Shown: one piece after another, positions 32,900 through 37,310 of the stretch
Numbering within the stretch: the stretch's first letter is position 1
Layout: every line of letters starts with the position of its first letter
DNA from: VRUE01 sp040901495
Lineage (GTDB): Bacteria; Actinomycetota; Thermoleophilia; Solirubrobacterales; 70-9
Assembly (NCBI GenBank): GCA_040901495.1
Contig: JBBDYO010000025.1
Coordinates: forward strand, 1 to 37,310
Length of the DNA: 37,310 nucleotides
Reading direction: 5' to 3'
Made by a program: the position numbers and the translations under genes
Notes under the pieces: generated by a model
Seen by the model: only the letters and a program-made list of their open reading frames with translations
Told to the model about the DNA's origin: nothing
The model's database searches: none

Positions 32900-33862
32900 T
32901 CAGGCGATCACCGTGAGCGCGCCGGGGACGACCCGCAGCGCGAGCTCGGTGTGCTCGCCGATGTAGTCGCCGTCGACCTGCACCTGGAAGGGCCGGGTGG
33001 TCCCGTCCTTGCTCACGGAGATCGAGGCGATGTGCGCCTCGGTCACGCCTTCGAAGTGCTCGATCTGGCGATGCCCCGCGGCCGCGTGCTTTTCGCTGAA
33101 GAGGCGGGGGATCAGGGTCGGCATGTCGCGCTGGGCCGCGCGCTTCAAGACGCCGAGCGAAAGAGTGCCGTCGTCTATCTCCATCCCCTCGCAGACGCGC
33201 ACCGGACGGGCGGCGAAGTAGGTGAACGGGTCGGAGTTCTGGGCCAGGGCGGTGATCCCCTCGACGCTCTTGCCGTTCACGTCGACGCGCAGCCTGACCG
33301 GGCTGAGCATGTAGCTGCGGTAGAAGGCCGAGATCGCCGACCAGGTGTAGTAGTAGGGGCCGGCCCGCGACTTCAGCCTGGGGTGAGCGTCGACGCGCTT
33401 CACCACGGTGGCGTCGATCCCGACACCACAGGAGAAGACGAAGTAGCGCTCGTTGACCATGCCGAGGTCGATCTTGCGGGGAGCCCAATCGTCGGCCACG
33501 GCGAGCAGGTGCTCGGTCGCGTCGACCACGTCGTTGGGGATGCCGAGCGTGCGGCAGACGACGTTGGTGGATCCCCCCGGCAGCACCGAGATCGGCACGT
33601 CCGTGCCGGCGAGCCCGTTGGCGACCTCGTTCAGCGTCCCGTCGCCACCGAAGGCGACGACCACGTCGTAGCCGTGGTCCTTCACCTCGCGGCCGATCTC
33701 GGTCGCGTGGTTCTGGGACTCGGTCGAGACGGTCTCGACCTCGTAGCGTCCCTGCAGCGCGTAGACCACCAGGTTCTTCAGCCGGTTGGAGACCGTCGTC
33801 GCGTAGGGGTTGACGATGATCAGCATCCGCTTCTTGCCGGTCCGTTTACCCGGTCGTCTCAT
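32900..33862 (-). CDS. Diacylglycerol kinase-like lipid kinase (DagK/YegS family)
   Basis: A 320-residue protein with MLIIVNPYATTVSNRL at the N-terminus, the phosphate-binding VVAFGGDGTLNEVANGLAG and LPGGSTNVVCRTLGI, and a C-terminal beta-sandwich (DDGTLSLGVLKRA and FQVQVDGDYIGEHTEL). The family phosphorylates diacylglycerol or related lipids with ATP. ATG 33862 overlaps the upstream gene's stop by 17 bp; the ATG coding MLIIVNP, twelve codons later, is an alternative start. Last gene of the leftward operon. Confidence 0.92.
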   Translation of the reverse strand: MRRPGKRTGKKRMLIIVNPYATTVSNRLKNLVVYALQGRYEVETVSTESQNHATEIGREVKDHGYDVVVAFGGDGTLNEVANGLAGTDVPISVLPGGSTNVVCRTLGIPNDVVDATEHLLAVADDWAPRKIDLGMVNERYFVFSCGVGIDATVVKRVDAHPRLKSRAGPYYYTWSAISAFYRSYMLSPVRLRVDVNGKSVEGITALAQNSDPFTYFAARPVRVCEGMEIDDGTLSLGVLKRAAQRDMPTLIPRLFSEKHAAAGHRQIEHFEGVTEAHIASISVSKDGTTRPFQVQVDGDYIGEHTELALRVVPGALTVIA

Positions 33863-34853
33863 AGCGGATCACCTCCCCGTCGTCGACTTCGCGGACCCGT
33901 TCCTCGTTGACGAGCAGGTCGGCGTGGCCGATCACCTCCGAGAGGGTTAGGAAGGCCTGGGTGACGGCGACGTTGCCCCAGATCGCCTGGGCGATCTCAT
34001 AGCCGCTGCACGGGCGCTCGGCGATCAGCTTGTAGATCTTTTCCTTGCGCCGCTCGTGCTTGGCGATGCGATCGTCGATCAGGGCAACGTGGTCGACGAT
34101 CGGCTCGCCATGCCCGGGAAGGACGATCTCGGCCGGCATCTCCCGCGTCTTGCGCATCGATTCGATGTAGGTGACGAGCGCCTGCGTCCGCTCGGTCGAG
34201 CCGTCGAGCGGGCGGCTGATCAGCGGGTTGGAGGAGATGTGGGGGAGGAGGTGGTCGGCGGCGATCAGGATCCGTCTCTCCTCGTCCCAGAAGACGGTGT
34301 CGGAGGGGCTGTGGCCGGGCCGGTGCAGTGCTTCCAGGGTCCGGTTGCCGAAGGAGAGCCGCTCGCCGTCGCCGAGCGGCTTGGTCACCGCCACGTGCGA
34401 GCCCCAGCCGCGGAAGCTGCGCGAGACGCTCTGCAGCGCGGCCGTCACCTCCTCGGGGATGCCGCTGCGCAACATCAGCTCGACCGCGAAGCGGTCCTCG
34501 GCCTCGGCGTCCTCGTCGAAGTTGCCGAGTCGCTCGGCGGCGACCCCGATAGCCGCCACCTCGGCCCCGGAGTGCTCGACGACGATCTCGACCAGGCCGA
34601 GGTGGTCGATGTGCTGGTGGGTGACGATCAGCAGCTCGAGGTCGTCGATCGAGTGCCCGCGCGCGGCGAGCTGGCCCTGCAGCTCGTCGAGCGCCTTGCC
34701 TGAGTTGGGGCCGGTGTCGATCAGGGTCAGGGGCTGGTCCTCGAGCAGGTAGCAGTTGACCCGCCCGACCGCGAACGGGGTGGGGATGCGGAGGCAGTGG
34801 ATGCCCGCGGCCTCAGCCTGGGCGAGCGCCTCCTCGGGAGTCTGCGGGCTCAC
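33846..34853 (-). CDS. Metallo-beta-lactamase-fold hydrolase
   Basis: A 335-residue protein. The zinc motif is LLIVTHQHIDHLGLVE (HxHxDH), with GNRTLEALHRPGHSPSDTVFW, LIAADHLLPHIS and VLPGHGEPI supplying further ligands. A C-terminal winged-helix-like domain (about 80 residues, CSGYEIAQAIWGN to LLVNEERV) is typical of the LACTB2-like group. The substrate is unknown. GTG 34853 overlaps the mutase stop by 4 bp. Confidence 0.9.
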   Translation of the reverse strand: MSPQTPEEALAQAEAAGIHCLRIPTPFAVGRVNCYLLEDQPLTLIDTGPNSGKALDELQGQLAARGHSIDDLELLIVTHQHIDHLGLVEIVVEHSGAEVAAIGVAAERLGNFDEDAEAEDRFAVELMLRSGIPEEVTAALQSVSRSFRGWGSHVAVTKPLGDGERLSFGNRTLEALHRPGHSPSDTVFWDEERRILIAADHLLPHISSNPLISRPLDGSTERTQALVTYIESMRKTREMPAEIVLPGHGEPIVDHVALIDDRIAKHERRKEKIYKLIAERPCSGYEIAQAIWGNVAVTQAFLTLSEVIGHADLLVNEERVREVDDGEVIRYETTG

Positions 34854-36232
34854 GCGCGGATTAACCCCAGAACCTCGTCGCGTTTCGCCTCCATGTCCTC
34901 ACGGGAGACGAGCGACTCGAGGTTGAGGCGGAGCAGCGGCTCGGTATTGGAGGGCCGGACGTTGAAGTGCCAGTCCGGGTAGTCGACAGAGATCCCATCC
35001 AGCCTGGTTTGCTCGCCATCGGAATAGCGAGCGGCGATCTCCTCGATCTTGGCCTCAGGGTCGGCGACCTCGGAGTTGATCTCCCCGGAGATGAAGTAAC
35101 GCGAGCGGAACTCCGACATCAGCTCCGCCAATGCCCGCCCGTCGACCGAGAGCAGCTCCAGCATCAACAGCGCCGGAATCGTCCCCGAGTCGGCGCACCA
35201 GAAGTCGCGGAAGTAGTAGTGGCCGGAGACCTCGCCGCCGAAGACAGCGCCCTCCTCGCGCATCCGGATCTTGAAGAACGCGTGGCCGACCCGGGAGAGC
35301 TCGGAACGTCCGCCCTCCGCCGTGACGAGGTCGGGGACCGCGCGGCTCGAGCGGGGGTCGCAGAGGATCGTCGCGCCCGGGTTCCTTGCCAGGGCAGCCC
35401 GGGCGAGCAGCGCGCAGACGAAGTCGCCGTCGCAGAACTCGCCGTCGCCGTCGATGAAGAAGCAGCGGTCGGCGTCCCCGTCCCAGGCGATCCCGAGATC
35501 AGCGCCGGTGGAGCGCACCCGCTCGATGATCAGTCGCCGGTTCTCCTCCAGCAGCGGGTTCGGTTCGTGGTCGGGGAACTCGCCGTCGGGCTCGAAGTAC
35601 ATCTCCTCCAGCTCGAGGCCGAGCTTGCTCAGGATCGGCCCGACCATCGGGCCCGACATCCCGTTGCCCCCGTCGACCACCACGCGCATCGGCTTCACCT
35701 TCTCGGGATCGATGAAGGAGAGGGCGTGGGAGCGGTATTCCTCCCAGACGTCGACCTCTTCGAAGGAGCCGCCGCCAGGGGCGTGGCCGAGACCGGCTTC
35801 GATCTCACGCCGCACGTCGCCGATCCCGGCGTCCCCGGAGAGCGCCAGGGCCCCCTCGCGGACCAGCTTGACGCCGGTATAGGTCTTTGGGTTGTGGGAG
35901 GCGGTGACCATCGCGCCCCCGTCGAGCTCGCGCGAGCCGACCAGGTGGTAGAGCATCTCGGTGGCGACCATGCCGGCGTCGAGCACCGTGGCGCCCTCGA
36001 AGATCAGGCCGTCGCGCAGCTCCGCCGCCATCGCCGGCGCGGTCAGCCGCATGTCGCGACCCAGCCCGACCCGCAGCTCGCTCGGCTCCTTGTCGCGCAG
36101 CCGGCCGAGGACGCGGGCGAAGGCGCGGCCGATCGCGTGCGCGGTCGTCTCATCCATCTCGGTGCCGTAGAGGCCCCGGATGTCGTACGCCTTGAAGATG
36201 CCGGGGGGCGCGAGCGGCGGCGGCTCAGTCAA
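34850..36232 (-). CDS. Phosphomannomutase/phosphoglucomutase
   Basis: A 460-residue alpha-D-phosphohexomutase that interconverts hexose 6- and 1-phosphates for sugar-nucleotide supply. It has FKAYDIRGLYG, the phosphoserine loop VTASHNPKTYTGVKL, the metal loop AWDGDADRCFF, the sugar loop GGEVSGHYYF and the phosphate-binding RPSNTEPLLRL. Starts with TTG 36232, preceded by GAAAGG, and overlaps the HIT gene by 8 bp. Confidence 0.94.
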   Translation of the reverse strand: MTEPPPLAPPGIFKAYDIRGLYGTEMDETTAHAIGRAFARVLGRLRDKEPSELRVGLGRDMRLTAPAMAAELRDGLIFEGATVLDAGMVATEMLYHLVGSRELDGGAMVTASHNPKTYTGVKLVREGALALSGDAGIGDVRREIEAGLGHAPGGGSFEEVDVWEEYRSHALSFIDPEKVKPMRVVVDGGNGMSGPMVGPILSKLGLELEEMYFEPDGEFPDHEPNPLLEENRRLIIERVRSTGADLGIAWDGDADRCFFIDGDGEFCDGDFVCALLARAALARNPGATILCDPRSSRAVPDLVTAEGGRSELSRVGHAFFKIRMREEGAVFGGEVSGHYYFRDFWCADSGTIPALLMLELLSVDGRALAELMSEFRSRYFISGEINSEVADPEAKIEEIAARYSDGEQTRLDGISVDYPDWHFNVRPSNTEPLLRLNLESLVSREDMEAKRDEVLGLIRA

Positions 36233-36716
36233 AGCTGCCTTTCAGCGCCTCGTAGCTCTGCTCGAGGGTCTGGGGCATCACTTTGGTGTCGGCGATCACC
36301 GGCATGAAGTTGGTGTCCCCGCCCCAGCGCGGCACGACGTGAAGATGGATGTGGTGCTCGACCCCCGCGCCCGCGACGCGGCCCTGGTTGAAGCCGACGT
36401 TGTAGCCGTGCGGGTCATAGATCTCCTCGAGTCGGCCCATCGCCCGCTGCGCGAGCTCCATCATCTCGGCCATCGTCTCGGCGGGCAGGTCCTGGAGGCG
36501 GCCGATGTGCTCGTAGGGCGCCACCATCAGATGCCCGTTGGTGTAGGGGAAGAGGTTGAGGATCACGAAGCAGCGCTCGCCGCGGTGGACGATCAGGTTC
36601 TCCCGGTCATCCTCCGCGGCCGGCTTGGCGCAGAAGATGCAGTCCTCCTCGATGTCCTTCGATGCGTCCTTCACGTAGGCGAGGCGCCACGGCGCCCAGA
36701 TGCGGAAATTTGCCAC
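36225..36716 (-). CDS. HIT-family nucleotide hydrolase/phosphorylase
   Basis: A 163-residue protein beginning NFRIWAPWRLAYVKDA, with CIFCAK (zinc half-site), NLFPYTNGHLMVAPYEH and the histidine triad EHHIHLHVVPRWGGDTNFMPV. This is the pattern of the actinobacterial Ap4A-phosphorylase-like branch (Rv2613c type), which splits dinucleoside polyphosphates. It lies 12 bp after the CorA stop. Confidence 0.93.
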   Translation of the reverse strand: MANFRIWAPWRLAYVKDASKDIEEDCIFCAKPAAEDDRENLIVHRGERCFVILNLFPYTNGHLMVAPYEHIGRLQDLPAETMAEMMELAQRAMGRLEEIYDPHGYNVGFNQGRVAGAGVEHHIHLHVVPRWGGDTNFMPVIADTKVMPQTLEQSYEALKGSFD

Positions 36717-36728
36717 TGGGGCGGCAGG

Positions 36729-37310
36729 CTACAGCCAGCCGCGATTGCGGAAGTAGCCGACCATGCCGACCAGCATCGCCACCATCGCGCCGAGCAGAAT
36801 CCAGAAGGCCGTTGAGTCTCCCTCGCCGGGCACATGGACGTTGGCGCCCCAGATGCTGGCGATCAGGGTCAGCGGCAGGACGATGACGCTGATCGAGGTG
36901 AGCACGCGGAGGATGTCGTTGACGTTGTGGGAGATCACCGACTCGTTGGTCTCGGCCAGCGCCTCGACCACCTCCTTGTAGTTCTCGAGCATGTCCCAGA
37001 TCCGCTCGTGGGCGTCGACGATGTCGTCGAAGTAGATCTCGAGGTCGAGGTCGGTCGCCAGGTAGCGCTGCTTGACTTTCTCCAGATCGCGCAGGACCGG
37101 CCGCTGGGGGCGGATCACCTTGCGGAAGTTGATGATCTCCTGCTTGACGTTGGAGATGTCGCGGACGACCTCCTCGGAGCGACCGTCGAAGATGTCGTCC
37201 TCGAGCGCGTCGAGCTTGTTGCCGATCTTGCGCAGCATCGGGAAGCAGTAGTCGAAGCTGTCGTCGACGAGCCGGTAGAGCAGGTAGCCGGAGCCGCGCG
37301 AGAAGAGCTG
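36729..37310 (-). CDS. CorA-type divalent cation transporter, N-terminus beyond window
   Basis: The open frame runs to the right edge, so the protein is cut at its N-terminus. It shows the long coiled helix of CorA (LDALEDDIFDGRSEEVVRDISNVKQEI), then ILRVLTSISVIVLPLTLIASIWGANVHVPGEGDSTAFWILLGAMVAMLVGMVGYFRNRGWL with two membrane helices. The selectivity loop, usually GMN after the first helix, reads GAN. This may change ion preference, as in the GIN-type zinc transporters. First gene of the leftward operon seen here. Confidence 0.88.
   Translation of the reverse strand, partial: QLFSRGSGYLLYRLVDDSFDYCFPMLRKIGNKLDALEDDIFDGRSEEVVRDISNVKQEIINFRKVIRPQRPVLRDLEKVKQRYLATDLDLEIYFDDIVDAHERIWDMLENYKEVVEALAETNESVISHNVNDILRVLTSISVIVLPLTLIASIWGANVHVPGEGDSTAFWILLGAMVAMLVGMVGYFRNRGWL

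Overview
This is a high-GC actinobacterial chromosome segment. It probably comes from the class Thermoleophilia (Solirubrobacterales-like): most of it is GC-rich with many GTG and overlapping starts, the core gene order is the actinobacterial pdxS-pdxT ... ruvC-ruvA-ruvB ... secDF-recJ-rel arrangement, and many neighbours are lineage-type membrane or secreted proteins. The taxonomic call is inference. The sequence is a draft scaffold: runs of ten N lie at 10785-10794 and 28699-28708, each next to a long poly-G run.

Left part (1-7200) is accessory DNA. It starts with the tail of an HNH-type protein. Then comes a lower-GC, tightly overlapping three-gene cassette (642-3729): a DNA amino-methyltransferase, a DUF262 protein with a DGQQR motif, and a HEPN protein with an RNYFAH motif. 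This is the best candidate for an undescribed defence-type system. Next is a gene-poor, hairpin-rich block (3730-4248) and a serine-recombinase module with two small upstream ORFs. An 86-bp inverted repeat (85/86 identical) flanks the recombinase gene; both copies encode the same stretch of its C-terminal tail, so inversion would swap the protein's last residues. The left part ends with a small two-gene module whose first gene is frameshifted, and with a degraded 3' half of a CAU-anticodon tRNA (7156-7201) that looks like an integration scar.

Middle part (7225-18713) is mixed. It holds an SQR-like flavoprotein; a cytochrome P450 with a perfect 18-bp palindrome just upstream; a lipoprotein built of 11-residue repeats; a membrane GGDEF/HD-GYP protein degenerate at both active sites (also the site of a probable misassembly); a small zincin; a secreted protein; a PknB-type kinase; a YjbQ protein; a four-gene leftward operon of membrane and zinc-ribbon proteins; and a divergent MurR/RpiR regulator.

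Right part (18854-37310) is core chromosome. Vitamin B6 synthesis (pdxS, pdxT) overlaps an M29 aminopeptidase gene. Holliday-junction processing (ruvC, ruvA, ruvB, each overlapping the next by 4 bp) is followed by a zinc-ribbon/PAS protein where yajC commonly lies, a fused secDF, a small membrane protein, recJ (split by an assembly gap) and a bifunctional rel. A leftward five-gene operon closes the window: CorA-type transporter (cut by the edge), HIT protein, phosphomannomutase, metallo-beta-lactamase-fold hydrolase and diacylglycerol-kinase-like lipid kinase.
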